DNA of 64,000 nucleotides from Dugong dugon. Lineage: Eukaryota; Chordata; Mammalia; Sirenia; Dugongidae. Within the stretch, counting starts at the first letter, position 1, and every line of letters starts with the position of its first letter. The stretch spans positions 114,714,182 through 114,778,181 of the forward strand of contig CM057466.1 of the NCBI GenBank assembly GCA_030035585.1, in the 5' to 3' direction. This document shows positions 10,719 to 21,712 of the stretch, in pieces. The position numbers were made by a program, and so were the translations under genes. The notes under the pieces are model-generated. The model saw only the letters and a program-made list of their open reading frames with translations, was not told the DNA's origin and made no database searches.

Positions 10719-10970
10719 TTTGTTGTTAGGTGCTGTAGAGTCAGTTCTGACTCATAGTGACCCTATCTACGTACAACAGAACGAAACACTGCCCAGTACT
10801 GCACCATCCTCACTATCGCTGCATGCTTGAGCCCATTGTTGCAGCCACTGTGTCAGTCCATCTTATTAAGGGTCTTCTTTTTCACTTACCCTCTACTTTA
10901 CCAATCTTGATGTCCTTCTCCAGGGACTGGTCCCTCCTGTTAACGTGTCCAAGGTACGTGAGACGTAACA
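10719..10970 (-). mobile_element. RTE/Bov-B-type LINE, 5'-truncated 3' end
   Basis: The minus strand contains the end of the RTE reading frame and the 3' UTR: GGACCAGTCCCTGGAGAAGG, GGCTGCAACAATGGGCTCAAG, ACTGGGCAGTGTTTCGTTC and finally the CACCTAACAACAA tail. The final 60 bp match the 3' end shared by AfroSINEs, as expected for a LINE and the SINE it mobilises. Flanks GAGACAACACA and GAGAAACAACACA suggest an imperfect duplication. Confidence 0.8.
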
Positions 10971-11247
10971 TAGAGAAACAACACAGAGGGAGGACAATAG
11001 AGAATAATGGGAATAATATCTCAGAGCTCCTGTGTGTGTGGTTTCATTCTGTGAGGGGTCTGCTCTGTGTATGGTCCAACAAATGCAAAAGACACAAGTA
11101 GATATAATATTTTAAAATGTGATTACAATAAGGGCAGATCCTAAAAGTTCCCAGAGACAGAGAGAAACCGTTACGTACAAAGGAATAAATCAAATCATCA
11201 TTGGGTTTCTTAGATTTCTCATCAACAGCTAAATCCCCTAGGGGCAA

Positions 11248-11459
11248 CAAAACCAGTAAATGAGTTGCTGTTGAGTCCACTCAGACTCATGGTGACCCCA
11301 TGTGTGTCAGAGTAGAACTGCGCTCCACAGGGTTTTCAATGGCTGATTTCTCAGAAGCAGATCACCAGGCCTATCTTCCAAGGCACCTCTGGGTGGATTC
11401 GAACCATCAACCTTTTGGCTAGTAGTGAAGCACTTAACTGTTTGCACCACCCAGGGACT
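11248..11459 (-). mobile_element. AfroSINE
   Basis: Antisense copy of the CTGGGTGGTG-headed type: GAGTTGCTGTTGAGTCCAC tail side, GTCAGAGTAGAACTGCGC body, ACTGTTTGCACCACCCAGGG head side. Confidence 0.9.
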
Positions 11460-11461
11460 AC

Positions 11462-11480
11462 TAATAGCGCCCCCTAGAGT
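11462..11480 (-). promoter_or_regulatory. CTCF-like motif
   Basis: AGCGCCCCCTAGAG on the plus strand reads CTCTAGGGGGCGCT on the minus strand, very close to the vertebrate CTCF core (C-nnAGGGGGCGCT). It begins three bases after the AfroSINE head and is not part of the SINE consensus. Binding is predicted, not shown. Confidence 0.45.
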
Positions 11481-12500
11481 TGTGGACTACTTAACCTGAG
11501 GAACAGTATGTGTCAGCACTGCAGAGACCAACTCCAGGAAAACCAGAGGAGCTGAGAAATGAACGTACTCATGGGATGCTGCGTGGCTCTGCAGAGAACA
11601 TTTCCATATTCACAATAGTATAAAAACTTTCTAACGATTTTCGACTTTTAGAACCCACCCATCAACAAACCTTGGAAAACTTAAATGCAATTATAGGGGG
11701 AAAAGTAAATAAATACTATCAATCTCGGTGACTTGAAAGTAAAAGTAATTGATGAGAAGAGGCAGAAGTAGGGAAAAGAATAACAAAGGGAAGAACAGCA
11801 GTTCTAAGACCTTCGCCTTACAAAGTAGGCAGTTAAGGAAGGTCTATAATTAAATAAATCACTGAATAAGGAAATCCACTACCTAATGTGGCAAAGGAAG
11901 TGATATAACTACGTTGGGAGAGAGATGTAGGGGCAGGGTTGGTGTAAACTAGCTAAATCCTAACCTGTCATAGCAGAAAAAAACATGCACAATGTCTAAA
12001 AATGATGAATCAACAAATAATTGCGTGTATTAAGTATCAAAATATTAGCATAAGATGCAAAGCAGTTCCTTGGGGATGGACTAAAAGTGAGAAAGGGTAG
12101 GGCACTTTTTTTTTTTTCTTTGTGAGTCCTTCTTTATTATTTTATTTACTAAAGCGTGTACAGAGATTGTTTTGATCAAGTTAGAATAAAAATACATTTA
12201 AAAATACATAAAACTTGCATTTGTAAATCCACATTAGCACATTAGTTTTTATAAAAATAGAAATAAGTCAGCACGTTGTTTTCAGTAGCAAGTCACGTTT
12301 GATTGCTCATGCAAAATCTAAGTCATTTGGACGGATGAAAATATGAAATAGTGTTTTGTTTGGCCCCAGTTGAAATTCGTTCTTTTTTTCTCCCTCTGTT
12401 GCTCTGCCGCTCTCTCTGTCATCCACACACACGTGCACTATTTTTTAAAAATTAAAAATAAAAAAAAACACTAGTCTTTCACCACATGAATTCAAAAAGG
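11481..12500. other. AT-rich unique DNA
   Basis: No repeat or gene is recognised. There is a T run at 12107-12118 and a CTCTCT stretch near 12400. The part around 12200 (ATTAGCACATTAG) is AT-rich. Confidence 0.35.
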
Positions 12501-13130
12501 AATGTAAAATTGACAGCTCTTATTATCACCCAGGGCAAAATGACACAGATCTACATTTGTAGATCTGCTTAACTTAACATATCAAATATTAGTGTCAAAT
12601 GGAAATAAGAACAGATAATTTTAGAGAGTTTTATTACATGACATTCAAAATCATATGCTATGTTCTGCAACACTCAGAGAAAGATAAAAATGAAAAATGC
12701 AGTTAATGAAAAGTTATTGCCTTACTGAAGTCTGCAGAAGCAGGCACTTGACATTTAAAACAAAATCTTTTCAGAACACTAAATCTTACAGAAAATAATA
12801 ATTTAAGAGTGAATTGCCCTAATGGAATACTCTCAATATCATGCCCACAAATAGTCTTCACAGCTGAATCAGAATTATTTATTTTTGCCATCACACATGA
12901 TTTATAAATAAGAATTTTTGGAAGAATATCAAGCTGTCATAGAGGAAGGTGGGTATTGCCTAAAAGCAGACTCAAGTATTCATTTAAATATCACTGCCAG
13001 AACAAGATCAGCGCTCACCTTCAAAGACACTTCTTTTCTATTGTATTTGTCACTGTGCAGTACTGATCTAAGCCAGTTGGGCTTAATGCTTAATAATTTA
13101 TGTGTAACTTTTATGTAGGACGTTAGGCAG
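12500..13130. promoter_or_regulatory. AT-rich block, possible conserved element
   Basis: Repeat-free AT-rich sequence holding a perfect 9-bp inverted repeat CAGATCTAC-ATTT-GTAGATCTG at 12546-12567 and several ATTA/TAAT cores. It carries no coding signal beyond two frames of about 65 codons on opposite strands. Confidence 0.25.
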
Positions 13131-13380
13131 TAGTGAAACAAAACTTTCAGTTTGCTCTTTTCATAACTGGAATTCTACAATTGAAAGGGGCAGTTTGCTC
13201 ATTTTATAGGTTGAAGGTGAAATAAAGGGCATTCAGATCTCTACAGATTCATTTTACTCCTCTTTGAAACTTGAACTTGAATGAGGACTCTGTGATATAG
13301 CATACATAGTAGCAGAGGCTGTTTGGAGTTCTTTAAGTACCCGTAATGTACACATAATCCACAGCTGGATTCCCATAAAG

Positions 13381-13477
13381 AGACTGATAGAGAGACCAAT
13401 TCAGAGACCACTGAGAAGTCTTTCTGGAATCTTTTACCAGGGACTTTTCAATGGTCTCTGAATTGATCTCTCAGTCT
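13381..13477. repeat. 97-bp imperfect hairpin (inverted repeat)
   Basis: The left arm at 13381-13420 (AGACTGATAGAGAGACC to ACTGAGAAGTC) is the reverse complement of the right arm at 13442-13477 (GACTTTTCAATGG to TCTCAGTCT). Thirty-three of 36 right-arm bases pair, with one 4-base bulge (TAGA). The loop is 21 bases. It could be a palindromic MITE or a microRNA-like precursor. No family is recognised. Confidence 0.7.
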
Positions 13478-13519
13478 TAATACGGAATACAGATCCTGGA
13501 AATGGATCCCTGTTAGTCT

Positions 13520-13720
13520 CACACCCATATTTTTCAGGGACTATTCCCCTTGCTTGCAGAATGAGTTTTATGATCCTTAGGTAGGCATTCCAAGTCTCCA
13601 CACCTCCTGCTCATCTACCTACCTCCATTTTGTTCAGAATTATGGTCAGATGATTCAGACCGTCCAGTTTTTTTCATTCTCTGTGCTTTCCCTGAATGCT
13701 AGTTTTCTCATCCCCATCTC
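13520..13720 (+). repeat. Possible L2 fragment
   Basis: CAAGTCTCCACACCTCCTGC, ATCTACCTACCTCC and CTCTGTGCTTTCCCTGAATGC follow the order of the L2 coding/3' region (lines like 'cctacctctccagcc' and 'ttccctctgcctggaatgc'). Highly diverged. Confidence 0.35.
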
Positions 13721-14099
13721 TGCATGCATCTCAAGTATTCCAACTCTTACCATTCTATGACAACGAAATGGTTTACATTATTAGGTACTCACATTTTAGT
13801 ACATCAAATCCCCTTCCTACCCGGCATCCTTATGACCAGAGATTAGCAAAGATCATCACAATACCACAGCAATTTCCTACTGAGCCAAAGGCAACAGTCC
13901 CGTGGAAATTCAGCAATAGTTCTGCTGCAGCCTTCGGGTCACCAAATCATACTGCATCCCTGGATGCCAATGGCCCTGGTGTAAGCACCTCTTCGCTGTC
14001 CGTCTTGCAGAACATAGCAAGCCTCCCCCATCAGAGAAAACTCAAGCATTTACCCCCCTCAAAGGCTTTACACATACATATTGTGATCAATTTGTCTTT
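13721..14099. other. Unassigned stretch with a 140-codon plus frame
   Basis: The frame at 13696-14118 is open for 140 codons, Ser/Pro/His-rich, with no recognisable domain, signal peptide or Kozak context. It starts inside a probable L2 fragment and ends in L1 sequence, so I regard it as chance. Confidence 0.35.
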
Positions 14100-14720
14100 A
14101 ACTGTTTCATGTGATTGATGTTATTGTAAAGGCTATTTTTAAAATTCAATGTCTGATTGTTTGTTGCAAATATTCGAAATACAACTTACTTTTTTCTACT
14201 CCCCTCATATTTTGCAGCCTGCCAAACTCGTGTGTGAGTCTTAATTTTTTTTGTAGGTTTCTTATTATTTTCTACATGACTCTCATGTCATCTGCAAATA
14301 AAGACAGTTTTATTTCTGCCTCCCAGCATGTATGCCTTTCTTTTCTTTTTCTTGCCCTATTGCTCTGATTATTACGTCTAGAATAACACTTAATAGAAGT
14401 GGTGAGAATGTTCACCCTTGCCTTGTTCTCAGTCTTAAGGAGAAAGCATGACTGCATGTTCTGTTAGCTGTAGTGTTTGTAGTTGCTGTTGTCGGGTTAA
14501 GAAAGTTACGTCCTATTCCTAGCGTGTGCAGAATTTTCATCATGAATGGATGTTGAATTTTATCAGATGTTTTCCTGACTATATTTGAGACAATCCTATG
14601 GCTTTTCTTTTTCTGTCTGCTAATATGTTGAATTGCATTGTTTGATTTTCAAACATTAAACCAACTTTGCGTTCCTGTAACCTGCTTGGTCATGATGTAT
14701 TATCTTCTTCTTTTTTTTTT
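14100..14720 (-). mobile_element. Ancient L1 ORF2 (RT) fragment
   Basis: Antisense copy of the L1 reverse-transcriptase region. ATCTGCAAATAAAGACAG at about 14290 is the reverse complement of the LFADD catalytic motif codons. Downstream words (TGTTCACCCTTGCCTTGTTC, GCTAATATGTTGAATTGCATTG) are antisense RT text in the right order. It is broken and much older than the L1 at 31968-39533. Confidence 0.8.
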
Positions 14721-14724
14721 AATC

Positions 14725-15475
14725 CCAATCACTTTAGAAACTGCTGTCACTGAGATCAACAAGGATATGTGGGCATATTGCTAAACCCAATGGATACTTC
14801 CACTCCTCCTCCAGTCTGACCTAGCAGAGGCACAAGGTTGATAACTTCCTCATTTATTTAAACATTCTTCTCCTTTCTCTCCTACTTGTCTACCTGTTTC
14901 CTGTCAGCCTCCTCTGGTGCTTTTCTTACTTTGTCTCCTAGACCGACATCCATGACGGCATCTCTCCAGTCTCACTTCGGAACATTCTTCTACTTTTCTT
15001 CTAAAACCTGTGCCTTGATGATCTTTATGGTTTATGTATTAAATGATCCAGACATCCATACACTTAATTACTTACTGTTCTTCCTCCAAATATCTGTTCC
15101 TTCAGTGTTCATGGAAACCCAATCCTTTTGCTCATACCATCACTTTCAAGTTTAATACCAATTCCAGTCAATTTTTCACCCAAAATATATCTTAAATGGT
15201 CCGCTAATGTACATCTCCACGGCCCTCACAATAGACCAACTATATCATCATATTTCACTTAACTGGCTTTCCTGTGTCCACTATGAGTTTCTGCTGTGTG
15301 GCAACTATGTTCTAGGGGCCACATGTAAAATAGTGAGTAAGCACACAGATTCTTCTCCCTTGTCTCCCACATCCCTTGTTTCTATAGGAGACCCACTATG
15401 CCCTGGCACCCTGGCACCCTTGCACACATCTGTGTAGGCCACACAGGCAAAAGCTTGAACCACTGTCAAATGAGT
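14725..15475 (+). repeat. Probable L2/CR1 ORF-region relic, otherwise unassigned
   Basis: It is pyrimidine-rich with words such as GCCTCCTCTGGTGC, GACATCCATGACGGCATCTC and ACATCTCCACGGCCCTCAC. These resemble the sense strand of old L2/CR1 coding sequence. The likeness is weak and no ORF survives. Confidence 0.3.
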
Positions 15476-15479
15476 CTTG

Positions 15480-16095
15480 GAAGAATGCCTTTCGTCCTCC
15501 CAGAACACAAGACTTTTAGGACATTATTTTCCCTTAAAATTTTAAACATAATGTTCCACCATCTTTTAGCTTCCATGACTATGGTTCAGCAGTCAGCTGT
15601 ACATCTCACTTTTATTTCTTGGTATGCAATTTCTTCTTATCTGGGGCTGCTTTTTAAGGCTTCTCTACATGATTGGTGTTCTTTAGTATAATTAAGATAC
15701 AGTTAAATGGGTACTTCTTCTGATGCCCCTTCCTTGAGACTCATTGGAACTCCCAGATCTGAGGGTTGGTGTCATTCAGTAATTCAGGAAAATGTTTATC
15801 TGTTGTCTCTTGTATAATTGTCTCTTCATTTTCCCCACAGTCTCCTCATGGAACTATGATTAGTCACCTATTAGACTTTTTTCACTCTAAAATATAATCC
15901 ATGTGTTTTTTTTAATCTTTCCTTGATATTTTACTTTTTTTTCTTTTCTGGTGCATTCAGCTCCATCTCCCAGCTCACCACGTCCCTCTTCAGCTTTTGT
16001 TAACTGTTGTTTAATCCATCCTTGAGTTACTAATTTAAATTACGATAATTTCAGTTCTGTAAGTGATGTTTTGATTTTGAACTCACATTTCTCAA
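15480..16095 (-). mobile_element. Ancient L1M/HAL1-type fragment
   Basis: TTCAGTAATTCAGGAAAATG, CTCTTCATTTTCCCCACAG, CAGCTCCATCTCCCAGCTCACC and TTTCAGTTCTGTAAGTGATG follow the antisense order of the L1M/HAL1 ORF1-side region. Diverged and non-coding. Confidence 0.55.
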
Positions 16096-16099
16096 AACT

Positions 16100-17995
16100 A
16101 CTGTAGGAAGTTGTCAAAATCTAGGTTTAAGCTTGTTCCTCAGAGAAAAATTTCACTTTCTTTTGAAGAAGGTACTACCAAAGTAGGACAATTAAGAACT
16201 AAAACTTTAGCTTTAAGTTTTTTCCACAAAGTGAGTGTGAATTTTGGTCTTGGATCCAAGTGAGTGTGGGCCAGGAATTCTCAGCATGTTTCTCTCTACA
16301 TGGGACCAGCATACACTGAGGGTCCATGATAAAGCTTGCTCCTCTCTGTGGATTTTACCTTTCTCATCATTTCTGGCTCTGAGGAATTTCTTTCCTTTTC
16401 TGATTCCATAACCCTGAATTTAAAAAGATTTTAAAACTATGCTATCTGGTATTTTTATCATTAATATAGGAGTTTTGCTATATCTCCAGCCCTTCACTGA
16501 TTTCATAATTAGTAATTATTATACTCTTCAACTTGTAAATTAACTGAAACAGAATGTGGGTTCTTTCATCTCAATACCCCCTGTCTCTCAGTCTTCCTGG
16601 TAATAGATTGATCTTTCTATTCGTCCAAATATTAAGGGCATAGTTGAGGTGTTACACATTTATAGTAATGAAATATGGCCTCCTTTTTTTTCATATTCTG
16701 GTTTCTGTAAGAGCTTATTAAAAACAAAACTTTGGATATGAATAAAAATGTTTTAAAAATCTTACCATTTTAGGGCACCCCCTACCTCAAAAAGTATTTT
16801 GGGAACTAAATGACTTTATGGGATTGCTAACCCTGGAAGAGCACAGATTGGGTTTAAAAAATTTCAATGACTTCCATGCATAACCAAAGAAACACTCAAT
16901 CTAAAGCAAACAAAATATTAAAGCTGACATTTAAAACATTGAGTTCAGTTAGACTTAAGCTTCCAGAAGGCAGGATTTGGTTTTAATAGATTCTAGGAAA
17001 AAAAATCGGTCTGACAGAATCACCTATGGATTCAAAGGAAAAAAGAGGGGGAGGGATTCTATTTTAGGAATTCTAATGCCAACTGTTCAAGGACCAATAT
17101 TTGAGAGTCACCGTGTATGGCCATAGTTATATGACCAGCACAGGGAAGGAAATACGATGAAATCCAATTTTATCCAATGACAATGTCTGTGTGATAAATA
17201 CTGTACTTTGCATAAAACGTGTTTTTGCTACACACAATCCAAGTATCATTGGAAAGGTGTCACTCACCTAGAATCCACGGTCAGTGTGTGAGCTGCAGGG
17301 GGCAGTCTAGCCAAGGTGGGAGGAAGATGGCAGGCAGCAGGGCCTGGGGAAACATGACAGAGAAGATGTTCACGGTGCAACAGGCTAATTTCATGTAAAG
17401 GAGCAATTCTCTAACTTAATTAGTCAAGCCTTTGCTGAGAAAAACAGTTTGGGGTTTGTGACCACAGCCGTCACAAGGAAACACTCATATTCTGACAGTG
17501 GCAGTTGAGATTTCTTTTTACAATTTTTTTTGCAGTAAATATCCAGGTAACAAAACATTCGCCATTTCAACATTCTTCACGTGTACTATTTAGTGACACT
17601 GTGTTCATCATGTCGTGGAACCATCACACTGTCCATTGCCAAATTTTTCCATCACTCTTAACGGAAGCTCAGTGCAGTAGAGATTTTAGTCAAATGTTTA
17701 CTGAGCTGATTTTTAAGAGTCAAAATCTCAGAATTAACTAAAGTAAACAATTATGTATTTAAATTATCTGAATTCAAAAATTATGAATATCATTTAATGG
17801 GTAGTTGTGAGCAAGTTCTTTTTGCCATTCTCTTATCCAATTAGCTAAATTATTATTACTTTGTTTTTTTATAATATAAAGTTTATATTTGTGTTTTGAA
17901 GGAAGTTATGAAAATAGGTCTGATCTCATGTGTGTACACTTAAATGTTTTTCTTGAGGACATGAGCTTAGTAAACGCAGGTCACACTTAGTAATT
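16100..17995. other. Unique AT-rich DNA
   Basis: About 1.9 kb with no repeat family I can name and no exon-like segment. Short frames (17505-17741 plus) are unrecognised. A CTCF-like word lies at 17291-17306. Confidence 0.4.
17291..17306 (+). promoter_or_regulatory. CTCF-like motif
   Basis: AGCTGCAGGGGGCAGT resembles the CTCF core (CAGGGGGC with upstream pyrimidine/GC) in plus orientation. It is weaker than the site at 11462. This is prediction only. Confidence 0.3.
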
Positions 17996-17999
17996 TCAG

Positions 18000-18420
18000 G
18001 CCATCGTTCAACATTCGGGTAATGAAGGATTGAGAGTACTAAGGCAGATTTTGGCACTAGAGCGCTCTGCTAAAATTTCACACCAGCTGATTTAAACCTA
18101 GCAGAGCCGGAATCGCGGCCAATGGCACGTCTGTGCCAATGAGGTCAATGAGAGAAAGCACGGAGGATCAGCAGGCGTTTTGCACAAGGAGCGTCCGACT
18201 CGGCGCTTATTAAAATGTAGGAGCTGAATTAGCTCTACCTACGCAGCACTCATCCATCTTATAACTCATGTCAGTGCTCTGTGATGTTAATGAGATATGA
18301 AAAGCCTTTTCTCTACTTCCAAGGTATCAGCGTAGTAACATTAATGACACAGAATCAGCTCCAGTGAATGGGATAGGAAGAGTTCATCTACACTGTAATT
18401 TATAATTGGTCTACTCAGGG
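18000..18420. promoter_or_regulatory. Candidate conserved non-coding element / enhancer
   Basis: A repeat-free block with retained CpGs (GGAATCGCGGCC, CGACTCGGCGCTTATTA) next to homeodomain and bHLH words. These include GCTGAATTAGCTC, TGATGTTAATGAGATATG, TAACATTAATGACACAG and TGTAATTTATAATTGG. GGCACGTCTGTGCC at 18124-18137 is nearly palindromic. This mix of CpG and ATTA-rich words is typical of deeply conserved developmental enhancers. Conservation itself cannot be seen here. Confidence 0.4.
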
Positions 18421-19197
18421 GACCCATGTCTTTTTGCAAGAAAACTAGAGCAGTTTGAGCTTTCGAATATGTTCCTTTCAGGCTTGCTTTGTCACAGAGA
18501 AGGTTTGAAAGAATTAGTTTGCATCTAATTCAGACTTCAGCATTCTAGTCTGAAAAGACTCAAAGAGAAAAGAAAAAGAAGAAGGAAAAAAAAAAAAAAA
18601 ACAAAACAAAACCCTCCAGCTTCTATAAGGCCTGTGTGTGACATCAGGATTTGTTGGCATAAAAATGCCCTTGTGACAGACATCATTATATCATGGCATA
18701 AAGAGAAAGAATGAATAGGTCCACAAATATTTCTGGCAAAGTACCAGATGAATGCAGTGTATGGAAACGCCTATGAAAACCTCTCTGCTTTCTGGTGCAA
18801 TGCAGGGCTAAAGTGGGAGCCTATTGGGTAACACTTTATTTTAAGCCTCCATCAATGGGTGCTTAGCTACTACTAATTTAGAACAGTGGCTTGGGGAACC
18901 ATACTCGTGAGTCACACACGTATCAAATGATTCTGTTGTGAGTGGTTTTATGGTGGCAAATGCCAGAGAGGCCTTGCTGATGGCCTCAGTCTCCTCGCTC
19001 TGCTCACTGAGCTGGCTTCCGTGCCAGGACTGTCGGGTCTCCTTAGGCTCTGAGCAAACTCTTCCTGGTGTGGACACTGTCCTGACTAGGGTGTTTCCAT
19101 GGCACCAGAGAAGCCAAGACAACCCAGTGCTGACTTAAATGTTGACACTGATCTCTGAGTTGCTTTATGTTTTTTTTTTCCTTTCTGCTGATTTTAG
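18421..19197. other. Unique DNA
   Basis: Contains an A-rich run at about 18586-18620. No repeat family is recognised. The minus frame 18841-19122 (93 codons) has no recognisable product. Confidence 0.35.
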
Positions 19198-19255
19198 GGA
19201 TCCTGTAGACCACAGTGAGCAGACCAACCGCAGTGGTCGGCATGGACTGCAAATG
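19198..19255 (+). CDS. Candidate 58-bp internal exon (unproven)
   Basis: A strong acceptor-like tract (a T run, then CCTTTCTGCTGATTTTAG) ends at 19197. A good donor, ATG|GTATGT, begins at 19256. The 58 bp between them are open in the plus frame that runs through 19139-19597. They would encode about 19 residues beginning Asp-Pro-Val-Asp-His. I recognise no protein. The length is not a multiple of three. No branch point stands out except a CTGAT eight to twelve bases from the acceptor, which is too close. It could be a non-coding RNA exon or a pseudo-exon. Confidence 0.25.
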
Positions 19256-19269
19256 GTATGTCTCAGCTC

Positions 19270-20110
19270 CGTGAGGACATGGAGTCATTCTCTGCCAAAG
19301 TTTCGAGCCCTAACCAGCCACTTGGCTTCATTGTCCCCAGCCCCTTCATTGTCCTCTGAGCCTCAGACCCCTGCATGCTCTGCCTTTCAACATCCCCACT
19401 TCAGTCTCAGATGCATGCCAAATTTAAGGCAACCAAACCCACATTCTATGCTTCCTCCTCCCACCTTCATTTTGGGAAGTGGATTTTCCACCATCCCTTT
19501 ACATCTGCCCAACACCTGGGAGCCATCCCTGACACTCATCTTCTCACACAAACCTATCACTCTGTCTGCCAGCTTATGTCTGCCTCTTCCTATCTAATGA
19601 CACCAGGTGACCTCTTTCATCTCGAACGTGGGTTCCCATAGCACCTCTTGCTGGTGTCCACTCCCATTCCCACCTCTCCCCACCTGTGCCCCACACAGCA
19701 GCAAATAGCATCATCCCACTCACCTGATGAAAACCAGTCTCATTTTTCTGAAGAGAATATCCCAAATCTCTAACATTCAGTTTGACACTGTCCTCCTCTC
19801 TGGATTGTCTCTTCATTCCCTCTTTGTCTCCTCCCATCTGCATCCAGCCATCTTACACCTTCTGTAACATGCCAAACTCTTTCCTAGCCAGGGCTGGGGC
19901 AGTGATGTCTCTCATCCTTCATGATTCAGTTGAAGCATTGCTGCCTTGGAGAATCAGCCTCAGCTCCCCTAACATAATGAAGACTCACCTTCATGCACTT
20001 TCATAGCTACTCTCCCTTGTAACTCAGACAGAATGTGTTTGCATCATGGATGACCTATCGAACTCTGTCTTTAGAAGTGCCTACACTACGCTGGACATAG
20101 AGAAGGGTTG
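19270..20110 (+). repeat. L2 LINE (ancient, sense)
   Basis: CACCTGGGAGCCATCCCTGAC, TTGTCTCCTCCCATCTGC, CATGCCAAACTCTTTCCTAGCC, GATTCAGTTGAAGCATTGC and a closing GCTGGACATAGAGAAGG follow the order of the L2 ORF2 end and 3' region. The 152-codon plus frame at 19139-19597 partly overlays this relic and is not a gene. Confidence 0.5.
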
Positions 20111-20575
20111 TTATGAGGGTTGTGAGACCATACGTAGAAAGGGCTAACTATTTGAAGATGTTCAATAAGGTATTTAATTAAAAAATTATTAATAAAAGTG
20201 ACTACATTTGGAGCTCCTTGAAATGTCAAAGCAAAGCCTCCTTGTCTTTGCTTTGGAGGTCCCCCTGGCATGATCCTAGGAGGAAAGGACTCCTGGAACT
20301 GCTGACAAAGAGTACATCTAAGTTGCAGGTACCGTGTAGTCTGAGGAACTCCTGGAGACAGCAAGTGTGCTTTTTTGTCATGGGCTTGTCCTGATATGCC
20401 ATCTTCTGGTTCCTTCCTTGGCTGCTCACAGCGCCATGAACATTTGGATATATCGTTCATCTCCTCTTGCTTTACACCTTCTACCTTGAGACCCTCACCT
20501 TCACAGGTCAGTAGTCCAAAAGTGGAGAACAGAAACCAAAGAACTGAGAGGGAGAATCCTTGAGGCAAAAACAGT
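20111..20575. other. Unassigned DNA
   Basis: The minus frame 20086-20568 (160 codons) is open but Ser/Cys/Pro-rich with no recognisable domain. It overlaps smaller frames on both strands. No repeat is recognised. Confidence 0.35.
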
Positions 20576-20576
20576 T

Positions 20577-20770
20577 GGTTTCTAGCTCCTGTCCTGAGGC
20601 AAGATGAGAAGGCAGAAGGGGAAAGGAGCTGGTTGAATGGACAAGGGAAATCCAGGGTGGAAAGGAGAAGTGTGCTATCACATTACAGGGAGAGCAACTA
20701 GGGTCACATAACAATGGGTGTATAAATTTTTTTATGAGGAACTAAATTAACTGTAAAGTTTCACTTAAAG
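20577..20770 (+). mobile_element. L1 3' UTR fragment (same family as 31968-39533)
   Basis: Sense copy of the L1 3' end: GGAGCTGGTTGAATGGACA, GTGCTATCACATTACAGGG, AGCAACTAGGGTCACATAAC, and GTAAAGTTTCACTTAAAG leading into a CA repeat. It matches the antisense text at 5383-5500 and 31975-32130. It is 5'-truncated to about 190 bp. Confidence 0.8.
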
Positions 20771-20798
20771 CACACACACACACACACACACACACACA
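20771..20798 (+). repeat. (CA)14 microsatellite
   Basis: Fourteen uninterrupted CA units stand at the 3' end of an L1 3' UTR insertion, suggesting growth from the A-rich tail. Confidence 0.95.
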
Positions 20799-20819
20799 TT
20801 TCTTAGTGTCAGAAAGTAG

Positions 20820-21712
20820 GAAAGTGCTGAACAAAAGAAAAAAAAAACAAATGAACAAAAACCCAAAAATCCCACATTGATAAGATTATGTCAAAGGAGC
20901 ACAGGAGTCAACTGAAAGAGCTCCCAGTGGCCAAAGCTGGAACAATGTGAGCAACAACAACAAAGCAGTATAGTTATAACCCAGAATATATACTAAATAT
21001 CCATGAGTCTATATTTTTATGAATAAAAAATTTTAAAACGTAACTGGGATAGAATAGACAAGTATCCCATACAGAAGAATTTCAAATGATTTATGTAGAT
21101 ACTCCTATGCCAAGGAGGTGACGCACAACTCTTTCTTTTAAATGTGGGCTGCATACAGTGACGTCCTCCCAGAGAGCGCCATGTGGAAAGGGGAAAAAGA
21201 GGCTAACTATGCAGTGGAGAAACCTGGCAAACACAGCTCAGCCAGGTGATCAGGGTCGACATCATCAGTGATTAAGTCACGTTGACAGTAGGCACCTTAA
21301 CCTCAGTCTAATCATGAGAAAAAAAAACATCAGACAGGTCCCCACTGAGGGACATTCTACAAAATACCTAACCAGCACAACTCAAAGCTGTCAAGGTTGT
21401 TAAAAACAAGGAGAGTCTGAGAAACCATCACAATCAAAAGGAGCCTACATAGACAAGACATCTAAATGTAGCGTGGTGCCTGGATGGGATACCAGGACAG
21501 AAAAAAGACATTTGTTACAAACTAAGTAAATCTGAATAAAGTAGGGATTTTAATTATAACAGTGTATCAATACTGGCTCATTTATTGTGATAGACGTACC
21601 AGAGTAATGTAAGATGTTAATCTTGGGCTAAACTGGGTGGAGACAATATGGCAGCTCTCTGTACTGTCTTTGTAATTTTTCTATAAAACTAAAACTTGTA
21701 AAAAGTAGTGGG
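20820..21712 (+). mobile_element. L1MB-type LINE 3' end
   Basis: A long sense 3' UTR of an old L1MB-like element: GACAGGTCCCCACTGAGGG, GAAACCATCACAATCAAAAGG, GGATGGGATACCAGGACAG, AAATCTGAATAAAGTAGGG, TAATGTAAGATGTTAATC and TTGTAATTTTTCTATAAAAC. It is collinear with a second copy at 50770-51360. An 18-T run follows (21713-21730). Confidence 0.8.

Noticed and set aside
19139-19597. 152-codon plus frame as one coding exon
   Set aside because: Most of it overlays an ancient L2 relic; only the 58-bp splice-bounded part is kept as a weak exon candidate.
20086-20568. 160-codon minus-strand frame as a possible gene
   Set aside because: No domain, overlapped by frames on both strands, and its end is in AT-rich DNA without exon signals.
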